From Calvatia gigantea (taxonomy: Eukaryota > Basidiomycota > Agaricomycetes > Agaricales > Lycoperdaceae), in contig JACAAK010000004.1 of the NCBI GenBank assembly GCA_025093985.1, positions 3,782,001 to 3,846,000 of the forward strand: DNA of 64,000 nt, read 5' to 3'. Within the stretch, counting starts at the first letter, position 1. Each line of letters opens with the position of its first letter. A program made the translations under genes and the position numbers. The notes under the pieces are model-generated. The model worked only from the letters and a program-made list of their open reading frames with translations, was not told where the DNA came from and searched no databases. Of the stretch, positions 46,578 through 57,700 are shown piece after piece.

Positions 46578-46761
46578 AGATTCCGTTCCACGTACCGCGT
46601 GTTGTTGTCAGGAGGTAGAGAGTATAAGCCTGGGAGACACGACCATCATCCGGGCGGTGATGACGGAACGGAGAAACGAAGTTGAGTCACGTGAGTGATT
46701 GTCATTGCCCGATCACTATTCTGGGTGGGTCCAATTTGACCTTGTTCTGCTCAAGCACACG
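46578..46761. promoter_or_regulatory. Bidirectional promoter region, PIG-N / histone deacetylase
   Basis: Only 184 bp separate the divergent start codons, so both core promoters must lie here or overlap the other gene's leader. I see no clear TATA box. GTCACGTGAGTGA at about 46686 contains CACGTG, an E-box/CBF1-type palindrome, which could serve both genes; that is inference. Confidence 0.55.
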
Positions 46762-48900
46762 ATGTCGAAGCCAAAGGTTGCGTACTACTACGACCGTATG
46801 TATTCACTTCTACTCACCTTTGGTTGTTATATTGACGATAATCAACCATTAGCGGATGTTGGCTCATACACCTATGGCCTTGGGCATCCTATGAAACCTC
46901 ACCGGATGCGGGTCGCCCATGACCTCATCGCCGCCTACGACATGCTACCCAAGATGCATGTCCTTGTGAGTTTCTCCATTACCCTGGTATACTGCAAGGT
47001 TAACAGGACATGTGACTGCTCCAGCGCCCCAAGCGCGCCAGCCCTAAAATGATGACAGCTTTCCACACCGACGAATATGTCCACTTCCTCACCCGCGTCG
47101 CACCTGAAACCGCCGAAGAACTAACATACCACGGAACGAGATGTCGGTACTCATGTCTCAAATTCTCGCACTCCGGAAGAACTCACGATGTCTTGAAGTT
47201 CTTGTAGGAGACGATAACCCAGCATTCGAGGGATTATTCGAGTTTTGTTCACTATCAGCTGGAGGTTCAATATGTGCGTGTCCATGCTGCTCTCCCAGAA
47301 TCTACCTAACAAAGTCTCATTCCAGGCGCCGCTCAGCGAATAGCTTCAGGCGCGGCCGACATCGCCATAAACTGGGCTGGTGGTCTCCACCATGCCAAAA
47401 AACGCGAAGCATCAGGCTTCTGTTACATCAACGACATTGTCCTCGGCATCCTCGAACTCCTTCGCTCTTACCCTCGTGTTCTCTACATTGATATCGACTG
47501 CCACCACGGTGATGGTGTCGAAGAAGCCTTCTACACCACCGACAGAGTCATGACGTGTAGTTTTCACAAATTTGGTGAGTACTTCCCGGGTACTGGGACG
47601 CAGGAGGATAAAGGGAGAAAGAAGGGGAGGGGATATGCGGTGAATGTACCATTGAAGGATGGAATTACGGATGAATCATTCAAGGGTATTTTCGAGCCCG
47701 TAAGTCTGTCATACCCCCCTTCATATCACAGGATGCACAACAATGGGATTACAGGTTATTGCGAAGATCCTCGATGTATTTCAACCCTCAGCAGTAGTAC
47801 TCCAATGCGGTGCCGACTCACTGGCGGGAGACAAACTGGGTTGCTTCAACATAACCATGAACGGACACGCACACTGCGTACAGTTTCTCCGGAAACAGAA
47901 TATACCACTCATTCTACTCGGTGGAGGAGGATATACTGTGAAGAATGTTGCACGGACATGGACTTACGAGACGGCATGTGCGCTCGGAATCGAAAACGAA
48001 ATTGACCCCAACCTCCCCTGGAACGAATACTTCGAATGGTTCGCGCCAAGATACCGATTAGAAGTGGTAGCAAATAATATGGATGATCTGAATGTTAAAG
48101 ACGGTTCTCTTGACCGCGTGCGGTGAGCAATACCGTTTGTTATCAATGACCTTAATGAAACTGACTCAGGTGCCTTGAACTCAGAGTTACAGCCCTTGAA
48201 CAACTACAAGAGCTCGTACACGCACCCTCAGTCCAAATGCATGACGTACCAAAAGAAAGCTTGGGCCAACATCTCGGATTTGTCAAAGACGAAGAAGGGT
48301 GGGACGAGCTCGACGAACGACTAGCACGTAAGCCTCCCTGTCCCTCCTTACCCAAATCCAGACCCTCCTGACAAAAAGATTCAGAGCACGCACGATACGT
48401 CTACAACCTCCAAGAATCCTCCTCCTGCCTCCTCCGAGTCCGACGACGAAGAATCCTGGGAGTCAGATGACTCCTCCAACAGCAACTGGCGACGCCAATC
48501 CAACGGCCGCGTCACCGGTAAATCCTCCTCCAATGGCGGTGCTGCTAACCACCCCACCGCAACAACAACCGCCACAAATGGGGGCTCAATTAACGGATCC
48601 AGAAAACGTATGAGTATCATCACAGGCCGGTACTTTGATGTTCCTGCACATGAGAACGGATTCGGGCATTTTGATTATGGTGCGCCGGGGGGTAAGACTG
48701 CGAAGAGGAGGTTTTTTAATTATTCGGAGAAGTGGGATGATGTGAATGGTAATGGGTTGACGATGAGGGACGCATTTTCGCCGTTGCCGGGCACGATGGG
48801 TCTTCCGAAGTTGATGGAGCGGGGCGGAAGGGATAAGGAGTTAGAGATGGTGGAGGATGACTCGGACGATAACGCTAGTGGTATGGCTGTTGATTCGTGA
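46762..48900 (+). CDS. Class I histone deacetylase (Rpd3/Hos2 family), with an apparent C-terminal frameshift
   Basis: A zinc-dependent nuclear lysine deacetylase acting in co-repressor or Set3-type complexes. Exons: 46762-46795, 46853-46965, 47025-47142, 47199-47273, 47326-47699, 47755-48122, 48185-48327, 48385-48900. The N-terminus reads [11 protein letters not shown] then [17 protein letters not shown]. Catalytic segments are [47 protein letters not shown] and [15 protein letters not shown]. The conserved [13 protein letters not shown] opens exon 8, but the acidic tail ([14 protein letters not shown]) and the C-terminus are in another frame. A one-base indel in the TCC-rich tract at about 48417-48440 separates them: either a real mutation or a sequence error. 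The catalytic domain is intact. Confidence 0.88.
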
Positions 48901-50144
48901 GAGTATTGAAGGTTGCAAAGAGCGGGCTGTGAAGGGTCACCCGAAAGTTCCGACGTGCAATCTATATAATTCTGTCTATTTGTATTTTATGCTGTGAATT
49001 TGATTGTCGGAATTTGTGCTTTCTTTCTAGGACTTGCCCCGCGAAGCGAAACGTCAATAAGAACAGGCGTGGTAAGAGCTTGGTGTTTGTAATGGAAATT
49101 GCAACTTTCAACGTTCAACGTTCAACCTCTTTCTCGCATGTGCCAGCCTTTCAGTACTTCTGTCTTGGAGGTATGTACATGACGGGAAAGGAACACCATC
49201 AGTGACGGGGATCCGGAAAAGGTCCCCGATGGCCAGGTTGCGATCGGAAGGGAAAACGTGGACTAGGACTGGATGCCCCAGACGCAGCCCTCCACGTTTC
49301 GTCTATGTGTGATCTTCACTCTCAAAAAGGGAGCAGTGTGTAGGAAATAGGAAAAGAAACTAGATATGGCCTTATGAGGACAAACGGCCCAAGGTAGCAG
49401 GACAGATAAGGGCGACACACCCAATGCATGTTCCTCGTGTGGCATATGTCCAAGAAACTGCACCTCACTCCGACTTGCTCCCAGATGTTAATTCTATTCC
49501 ACTTGATAGGATAAGTTGTCATAGCACGCTTTGATTGGGACTTCTATTCCTCACAGGGCGAACAACATATTATCTATCCTTTATGCTATCCTACAGGCCG
49601 ACCTTCTTTATCGTTATCTTCGATATTTCGCTCGTCACCTCGCTCATACCGCTCTTTTTTTTTCGGCCCACCCTCCCGTCTCCCTCTTGGTGTTTGGGCC
49701 CAACCACTACGTACCATTCGGTTCGTCCGTCGGCCTACATTTGGCCTTCCATTTCGCGCGGATCGCTCTGTGCCCGGCTCGTCACTCCCACCCACGAGGC
49801 GGCTTCGGATTCCCCATTTTCCATTTCCTTGGACCTTGCTACCAGTCAGATCACGTGATTTCAAGGAGGCCTTCTTTTCGAAGCCTCTCCATCAACCCCC
49901 CCGCACACTCGGTAGTCGCACGTTTTCGTTTTCCCTGACACCGGGTGTTTTGGCCGACTGGTTTGGGAAAATGAGATGCCTTAGGAGTTTGAAGACAACA
50001 AATTTGAGGCTCAGGAGATTGGAGGTCGGGTTTCGAAGGCTGTTATTTTATTCGTCGGTCTCGACATGAGAAACTGGCAACAATTCGAAGTAGGGCTAGG
50101 TTACCCGTTTGCGTACAGCCATAGAAAACAATCTACGAGATAGT
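48901..50144. other. 3' flank of the deacetylase gene and intergenic region
   Basis: The first ~500 bases contain the likely deacetylase 3' UTR and match 56670-57410 in the decayed duplicate. From 49531 overlapping ORFs on both strands lie in a pyrimidine-rich stretch, without motifs or consistent splice structure. No gene is supported. Confidence 0.45.
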
Positions 50145-52098
50145 TTAGTTGGTCGGGCTGTGATTAATTGAAGTTTCAACCTCCTGATCTTCAATAACCG
50201 GAAGCAGAACACCGGGGAGAGGAACCCCCCCGATGTCTTGTGGTAGGGGTAGAACATCGTTCAAAATCTTCCGGGCGGAAGTGTCGCTGTCCTCACTCGC
50301 TAAATCAAACCTACGAATTGTTGAGCCTTCTCCAAAACCCCTCCAGATACCTTGTCTCAACTCCCCTTCTTGAGCCCGACCTGCAGCGTCATCATTCCAA
50401 CCTGTTGTCAGAAGGTGAACCCGGTTTTGTGTGTTATTTCGTTGACAAGATATCACAAAGCTTCTGACATAACGTTTCGTGGATTTGGGTACCGGTTCAC
50501 CTCTGATGCTGTGGAAGAAGAGGATCGAGCTAAAGGTGACCGTCCCGCTGGAGAAATAACTGCAAATTGCCCGGAACGATGTTATTCTTTGAAGCTGGAT
50601 GTTCGCTCGCCTCCAGGCTTACCTAATGAATTTCCATACACGAAGCCATTGGTGTAGTAATGCCAGAACCCTACCCTCGTCATGCTCGTCGACATCGTAT
50701 CCCGGCGTATCGACAAGGACCACTTCTTTATCAAGCAAACGTATCACATCCACCGTTATTTGCGTTGTTTGTGGATCGAGTGTCTCCCGGCCTTTCATCT
50801 CACGTCCCACAGCTTCGGCGGCAAACTGTCCTTTATTGAATAATACATCTCTTTGCTGATAACGTTGCACATACAGAACTTTTTCCTGAGCCGGAAGGGC
50901 CCAGTAAGCTTCAAACCGATATGCGTGAGTTAGATGTCTGACTTGAGGGTTATGTGGCTTACATAACGACATGCTTGTTCGCATAGGACGAAAAGAGTTG
51001 CTTAGGAAACTGCATAAAAAGAGTGAGTTACCAGTGCCACAGGACAGGGGAAGTATTACCGAACACATGTTCAGAAAAGAATGTAAGTGACGAGCGAGTA
51101 TCCTATAGGTTAAAACCCGTGGCTCTGGGGTACCTGGCCGAATTCCTGAGTCAGGAGCACGATCCTCGAGCTTCATTCAGCATCCTTGACAACATCAGCA
51201 CGCGAACAACATTCGGCGTACCTCCAAAATAGCTTGAACAATGGATCTAGCGGACTCTGCAGTCTCGTCGTATTGTCGCTTAAGAGCACCTTGTTTCCGT
51301 AGCTCGTATTGAAGCCACTGTTCCTGGATTTTTTGCTGATTGGACCACAAGGTCGTTGACAATACCACGCGCCGATACAAGTATCCCTTCCCAGTTCCGC
51401 GGAATATATCCAAAAGTTGTTTGGTAATAGCCATATTGACGCTTTTCGTGGTGATAGGACGTAAAAAAATAATGCCATGGATTGAACCGAAACTGAGGAG
51501 TGTGTGATCAGGAATGAGGACACCGAGGACACTGCCTTGATCTGTACCTAACACCCTTTAAATGCATCCAATTTTCCAAGCCTTGCAGAACATTGCCCCA
51601 AACGTCGATGTCAGGGGTGCTGACCAAAATGATTGTTTTCCCGTCGAGAGTGAAAGGATACTCTCGGATATTGCGTGCTTCAGACAGAGGGTCACGCTCT
51701 GCTGGACCGGCCTGATCATCTGACGCTAACTTTCTAATGAACTGAATGAAAAATTAACAATAACGTCCTTGTATAAGGGTCGGAAGATACTTTCCGAACT
51801 TTTGCCGGACTTCGCAATGCCAAAGAGACTTCAACGAGAGGCAAAGTTAACATAGGAAGTGTTTCGGCTTACAAACGAAGACGAACAAGATATATAATGG
51901 GGCTGAGTTTCCAGTGGCCTCGGAGTTATGGGTGGACATGGGTGATTGATATTCAACTTACAATGATGGCGACAGCTTCACTGTTTTATGCAAGAGAAGA
52001 GGTGCTTCGGCGGACTCCCTGCATACTCCTGAGCTGGGCGCCTTTGGGCTTCTCCAAGAAATATAACTTGAAATGGTACTGGAATGTCCACGAACCAT
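50145..52098 (-). CDS. Tandem double-GTPase protein (P-loop TRAFAC/AIG1-like), first domain degenerate
   Basis: Exons on the complement: 52098-51962, 51902-51873, 51828-51791, 51725-51548, 51492-51222, 51170-51060, 51009-50963, 50908-50875, 50825-50623, 50529-50145. All introns are GT-AG (44-93 nt) and the exons join to 1434 nt, 477 aa. Domain 1 has a P-loop (GIAKSGKSS), but its G3 motif reads VSTPD where DTPG is expected, then HGIIFLRPI and VVLSTTLWS. A linker (PGTPEPRVLTYR) leads to domain 2 with an intact P-loop (LLGPSGSGKSS), G3 (VLVDTPGYD), ILFFHSIRG and HLLTTGWND. This layout resembles the G-domain proteins expanded in mushrooms. It could be two adjacent genes, but the shared frame and the canonical 51-nt intron (51171-51221) favour one. 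Cellular role unknown. Confidence 0.72.
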
Positions 52099-54784
52099 AA
52101 GACTGCAGCCAGGAGGTTGATACTGATCACACCACATATGACCTAGAAGTAAAGAATATCGGTGTTTCCAGAGTGCTTGAGGGAGATAACCTACGCAACG
52201 GGACCTCAGGCTCCTCAAGTGTCAAGTTAAGTTATGCTTTCGCTTCTCATTTACTGTTTTGGGAAGGTCATGCAACCACCCCTTGCAAGCCCTTGGCCAA
52301 CTCCAACCAGGTCCTACGAAACCTATCCAACTTTTCTCACTGCAAGGTGTACTAAAATGTCAATGGGTAACTCCCCTGAACTGAACCGGCCTTAGAGAGA
52401 GGTATTTTTGAGCAGCGAAGCCCTGGGGCCTTGAGCTTGAGGTGTGATTGTTTGACTGAATCCAGCTCGTCAGGTTCATGAGACCCTTCGAATGAAAATG
52501 AAGGAGAGGCTTTGGTCGTTGGAGAAAATATCACTGATTTACTCGAGTCCATGAGATGGAGTTCTAATTCCGAGAACAAACCCCATTTTAGCTGTCAACC
52601 AGCATTGACAATACTGAGAAGAGCATAGTGGCAAGGTCGCAAGCCGAATAGAAAGTCCTCAGAATCTCCCCAAACCAGAATACTCACGATCAACCAACAA
52701 AGCGGTTTCAGCGTGGGTTCATGGTGTTGTAGAAATGGCCCTATGGACTAAGTTCGGACAATTGACTGATTTTTACCATTTCTGTTGACTATGTTTGCGG
52801 CATCACTTTCCTTACATAATCATAGATTATTTTCGCTACCAAGTAGGATGTACACCTCAGTTTCGTTCTCTACGAAGACTGAGGTGAGTAATCTAGTATA
52901 CCCTTGTACCTTGTTCAATATCTGACATTAGTCAGATTTAACTCTTATTTTAGATCCTTCGATCTACGACGTTCGTTACCCTCTCACATTACATGGATAA
53001 GCATATCAAACAGAAGTTCGTCAATGGGGTGATTGTAAGTTTGAAAGAAGTGGTTTGCCACTGTCAACTTGTCTTCCACTTCTCTGTGATACCAGTGTGT
53101 CACGAGGCTCAACCTTAATGTTCATGTTCAGGCCCTACAGCTTGGCATCTGTGTTCTCACACCCTCAATCAATCATGAGACATTTGTGTAAGAGGGGCTC
53201 ACTTCCTGCTCAACCATACCAGCAAACTGGGTGGGAGACCTTGTGGTTGACAGCACACTATATTGAGTTGTTGCACTGTGAACTGCATGTGCAATTCCTT
53301 TTACGGTGTGCACCAGTGTCAAAAAATGAATACTTTAAGCGGCCTTGACTAAGTGTTTCTGATTGATAAGCATTGAAATGGCAAGATTGGACTTTCGCTG
53401 GGAGGGACTATCATGACTTCTGGGTGTGGGTTGCAACTGCCCTCACTGTAGTTCCGTCCCTGTCCTTGAACTCCTTTATCCAAACATGCCACAAATATCC
53501 ATACTTTGCACAGATTCATAGGGCTTGAAGCTTAAAGCTTGAACTTCCACGTCTGCTATGATAGTGTAGCCCCACGCCTTTTCATTTTCTTTTTGGGGTG
53601 TGTACTAAGCGGATCCTGGAAACTTCCAGCGTGGAATTTGCTGCGCGCTCGATAGCAGGCGCTCATCCAAATATAAGTTCCATTTGCTCTCAAGGTGGAT
53701 CTTGCTCCGAGAGCGATCAATGTGTGTTTTTAAGGAACTCTGTACGGTTGGTTGGAACACGGGATTTTCCTTTTTCTTTGGTTGTCGGATTCATCATCTT
53801 CACTAGTGAATGTTCACTGCACCATTATTCCACTTAATTGAGGCACACGGCTTAAGGTATCAAGTCCACTCCAGTAGGAACCCGCGAATTACTCACGGGA
53901 ATTGGCGTTTGCTTCATTCATGTCGTAATGGTGTGCAAGTTTTGCCGCTGGCCCCGGGCGAAGCGCCTCATTGATTTTCCGATGACGCCTAGGGTCGACG
54001 AGTCTGCCTCAACTCTCGAGTGGTGAAGACGGAAAAGTGGGCAGTGTTTCGAATGCAAGTAGATGACGACCACATGTGTTGTCGTTTTTTTTTTCGTCAA
54101 TTGTTTTGCGGGAGTCGATCGTAGACCGTGTCTAAAATAGCTATCCTAGACTAAAGTAGCTATATTAGATCAAAGTAGAAAGTCTAAGTAGAACAGGGAA
54201 ATAAATATCACAATGTGAAGGCATCCTGTCAGTTTGGTTGCACGTCACAAACCCTGTTGATTGGATTTTCGTAATAGCTGCATTAATCCGTGGGGCGGCG
54301 CCTGTCCTCAGCGCCTGCCCTCAGAGCAGTCATTTTCGAAGTCTGGCGAAGTATGAGCTAAGTACATCTTTTGCAACCTCGCATCCACCTTGAACTTCGC
54401 AGCATTCAATTACTGTGTGGTGGTGATACTATCCAACTACGAGGTAGCGATGAAAGTCTTGGGCGCTGCGGTTTGCGGCCTTTCCTCGCCTCCCCACCAA
54501 AGCAGTTTGCTATGTGTGTCAATAACGGCAACAACCTGGATCCGGCACTTCTAACAGGCGCTTTGGACAAAGAGGGACCGAACTACAACTTAGAGTAGAT
54601 ACTCTCACGATTACGTTATTTGGCAGTTTCGCATAAGGTCTTCCGCGCTTGGCCCAAAATAGGTTGCCAAATAGAATAATCCAAATTTAGGTGCAGCCGT
54701 GATGAAGTGCTTGCATAGAAGCGAGTGATGCTCCTCGGGTGCATTAAGGCGGCTGTGAAGCTAATTGCTACGTCACGGCGATCA
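52099..54784. other. Intergenic, no gene recognised
   Basis: About 2.7 kb without a supportable gene. The ORFs at 53055-53348 and 53598-53837 lack motifs. Around 54130-54185 the short direct repeats AAAGTAG/CTAGAC and AGCTATCCTAG/AGCTATATTAG occur. Fragments of unknown decayed elements are possible. Confidence 0.4.
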
Positions 54785-56350
54785 CAGGTGAGGTATGTTG
54801 TGGACGTGCCATAGGGGGGATCGATGGAACGACTGGCTTGCAGTTTGCTAGATAGTTTGCTAGATAAATGCAAATTTTACCAAATATGGCCCGGTTGATA
54901 ACTCTCACTTCAACAGGAAGACCAAGTTTCCACTGAAGGCTGAGAGACGAAGATACCGTTGTCAATGTGATCGCGAGAATGACAGGCTCTGGTGTGCCAT
55001 GACACGTCAAAACAATTGTTTCGTGGAGGTTTTTTAGAAAGATGTACTTACCTGAAGTAAGAACCTCCCTTGAATCCTCTCTCGCTTTTTTCCCGAATTC
55101 TCTTTTAACCTCACTCAACATAAACGGCGAAGCATACTGAACGATAGTTATGAAAGCGACCCCACCACTCGCACTACCCAAAAAAACGTGGTTAATAGAA
55201 GCAACAGCAGGGGCATTGGCTTGCGACTTACACAAAGCAGATATTCTCCTTCTGTCAACAGGGACTAATGGGAATACCGTGTGGACCACACACAGAACAT
55301 ACCACACCACCAACAATCTCTGGGAAAACCGTGAAAAAATCATCCTCATATTCTTATCGAGGAGCCAGTTGTTGGCTATAGCGAGGCCACATCGAGGCCA
55401 GACAACCCAATGTATACATCCCGTCTATCAGTTTCGATAAGCTAGTCGTTGCCAGAACCTCACAAGAAACAGCCAAGACGGACGTACGGCCATTCCAAAA
55501 AAAGTGTGGCCAAGTGCCAAAGCGATGAAGATGACATTATGTTCCAAGGCTAGGAGGTACAAGTGTTGATGGCCGGACTCAAGAAGTATGAGATACGCAG
55601 ACTCAAGATTCGTGCCCAGAAGTGAACAGGGAATGAAACGTAGAGGTATAGTAATAGCTCGGCGGTGGTTTCTGTGGGTAGAACGCGAACCAAGACCCAA
55701 ATGCACCAGATCTTGGTACAAGTTTTGTAAGGCGGGTTGTTCGAGAGGATGGATGATGGTAGAGCGCTGCGTAGAACATCCATCCTACATAGGAGAGTTA
55801 CTACGGTCCGGAGGAGAGTTTGGTTGTATGTCTGGAGGTAATGTAATACTGTAAGGGTTTCTTGAATGAAGTTGTACGAGGTGCGTCTAGCGTCGTACCA
55901 TCAAGAGAACATTGATAAGAGATTTGGTATGTTCGAGTTCATGGGTACGTCTAGGAGTCGAACCCTGATTCGAATGGAGAATAAGGCGTAAGAGCCTTCT
56001 TCAATTCTATCGAAGCCTGATTCAGGACAACCTTCGTTCGAGGGAAGAGCTCTAACGAACCATGTTTGACCTGGTATTGTTCCACAATCGCTTTTACATT
56101 CACCAAAGCCGCCTCAGCCAACCTCTACTTTCCTAGTTTTGGCTTCAGATATCCCGGGCGATTGGGATCAACGTCGGGTAACACTCTAACAGAGTTGATG
56201 GGCGAAGAAGCGCCAATAGGCATCGACATGAGCGCTGAGATGTCACCCTGCTCAACGTCTCGTCTGTAGAGGTGGTCGAGGTTCCATGTCCGAGAATAAG
56301 AATCGTGAGAGGAAGGAGTTGTATCTGGGAGAGGCCCGCGACTGCCCTTG
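54785..56350 (-). pseudogene. Decayed partial duplicate of the PIG-N gene
   Basis: This aligns in order with the minus-strand PIG-N gene from exon 10 back into exon 5 (43852-45460), including intron positions. Recognisable segments on the complement are [49 protein letters not shown] and the [10 protein letters not shown] region. It lacks exons 1-4, the catalytic metal sites and exons 11-14, and it has stops and frameshifts. It joins directly to a deacetylase 3' fragment at about 56350. Confidence 0.88.
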
Positions 56351-56359
56351 TCCTATGCA

Positions 56360-56712
56360 AGCGACGTTCCTGCACATGAGAATGGGTTTGGGCATTTTGA
56401 TTATGTATGATGCGCCGGGAAGTAAGACTGCGAAGAAGAGGTTTTTTAATTATTTGGAGAAGCGGGGTAATGTGAATTGTGCTGGTGGGTTAACAACGAG
56501 GAACGCGTTTCGCCGTTGCCAGGTACGGTGAGCCTTACGAAGTTGATGGAGCGGAGCAGAGAGGATAAGGAGTTAGAGATGGTGGAGGATGACTCGGATG
56601 GAAATGCGAGTGGTATGGCAGTCGACACGTGGGAGTGTGGAAAGTTACGAAGAACGGATGACTGGTGAAGTTTAGGGTCACCTGAAGGTTCTGGTGCACA
56701 ATCTAAGTAAGT
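56360..56712 (+). pseudogene. Duplicate 3' fragment of the histone deacetylase gene
   Basis: This matches the deacetylase C-terminal exon from 48646 onward ([46 protein letters not shown]) with frameshifts, then its 3' flank. The whole 5' half of the gene, including all catalytic residues, and the shared promoter are missing; the junction removes about 3.2 kb relative to the parent locus. Confidence 0.87.
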
Positions 56713-57410
56713 CTGTCTATTTGTATTTAGTTGGAATTTGTGCTTTTTTTTTTGGTTATGGGACATACTGCGAGGCGAAACGCTGATAAGACCAGGCGTG
56801 GTAAGAGGTCGTAATGGTAGCAAGGTTATAGGTTCAACCCCCTCCTTACATCCGCTAAGATAGAGGAGACATTTGTTTCTTTTACGAGCAAGAGACAGCC
56901 TCACGTTAACACACAACCAGCCTTCCAGTATTTTAAAGCTTCAGTCTTGTGCTGCTGTAAGGCGGGTTTCGTGGTTGTAGAGGAAATAAGCGTACGATTG
57001 GTGGTAGAAAGATGATCCTCTCAATACATCGCAAAATGCTACTTTAAATGAGTGTTTTACCATGAGTCCCACAGTAGCTGTAATGCTATCCCTATATTGC
57101 TTTGTGACGGAGGAGGCCAAGGTAACGAGAAAGGAAATTACTCGCGATCAGGTGCCCGAAAAGATCACCGATGCCAGGTTGTGAACCGAAGGAAGGGACA
57201 CGAGCTGGTCGCTCTAGTGTCACCGTCGCTCTAAAAGCGCCTGGACCAGCTCTTGGATAACTGCCCTTCGCCTATGTAAGTACAAATTCCATTAAAACAA
57301 GGAGTAGTGGGTGGGATCCGATAGAAAAAAATATACGCATGCATGGCCTAGGGGGGGATAGATGGCGGAAGATGGCAAGAGAGATAAGGGGCCGACAGAT
57401 GCCCAATGCC
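56713..57410 (+). repeat. Duplicated 3' flank of the deacetylase gene
   Basis: This continues the same duplication. Blocks at 56700-56815 (CTGTCTATTTGTATTT, GGAATTTGTGCTTT, ACCAGGCGTGGTAAGAG), 57155-57190 (ACCGATGCCAGGTTG) and 57385-57405 (GAGATAAGGG, CCCAATGC) match 48970-49430. No gene is present. Confidence 0.7.
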
Positions 57411-57448
57411 TACTTACTACTTAAGTTACACCTTAGTATCGTCGCTAT

Positions 57449-57455
57449 CGATAAG
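57449..57455 (+). promoter_or_regulatory. GATA-factor site upstream of the purine permease
   Basis: CGATAAG within CTATCGATAAG, about 250 bp upstream of the permease ATG; a second copy on the complement lies at 57562-57568. In Aspergillus the uap permease genes are controlled by the nitrogen GATA factor AreA. The link here is inference from motif and position; such heptamers also occur by chance. Confidence 0.35.
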
Positions 57456-57700
57456 AACCACTCGGGTCCGTCCGCCGCAAAGGGTCCCTGTTAAAAATAG
57501 CCCATGGCTGTAACATGAAAAGAAGAGGCAGATTCTCGCTGGAGTTACAGCTCCTCGGTTTCTTATCGAGGAACTCTTAAGCGCCACGTTGGCTATTTTC
57601 ACCCCCTCTAGCGCCCCACCCCCACCTTAGACTTGAACGACTTCGCCCTTGTCCACACAATCAGCGAGCTGCTGCACTTTGGGAACTCGACCACGAAGGG

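Noticed and set aside
49531..49938. 135-codon plus-strand ORF rich in Pro/His/Phe
   Set aside because: It overlaps equally long ORFs in two other frames in a pyrimidine-rich stretch; no homology was recognised.
51173..51176. Two separate GTPase genes overlapping as ATGA
   Set aside because: A canonical 51-nt intron (51171-51221) joins them in frame and the total is a multiple of three; kept only as an alternative.
56286..56668. A new small gene at the duplicate locus
   Set aside because: The ORFs are frameshifted pieces of the deacetylase C-terminus and PIG-N antisense.
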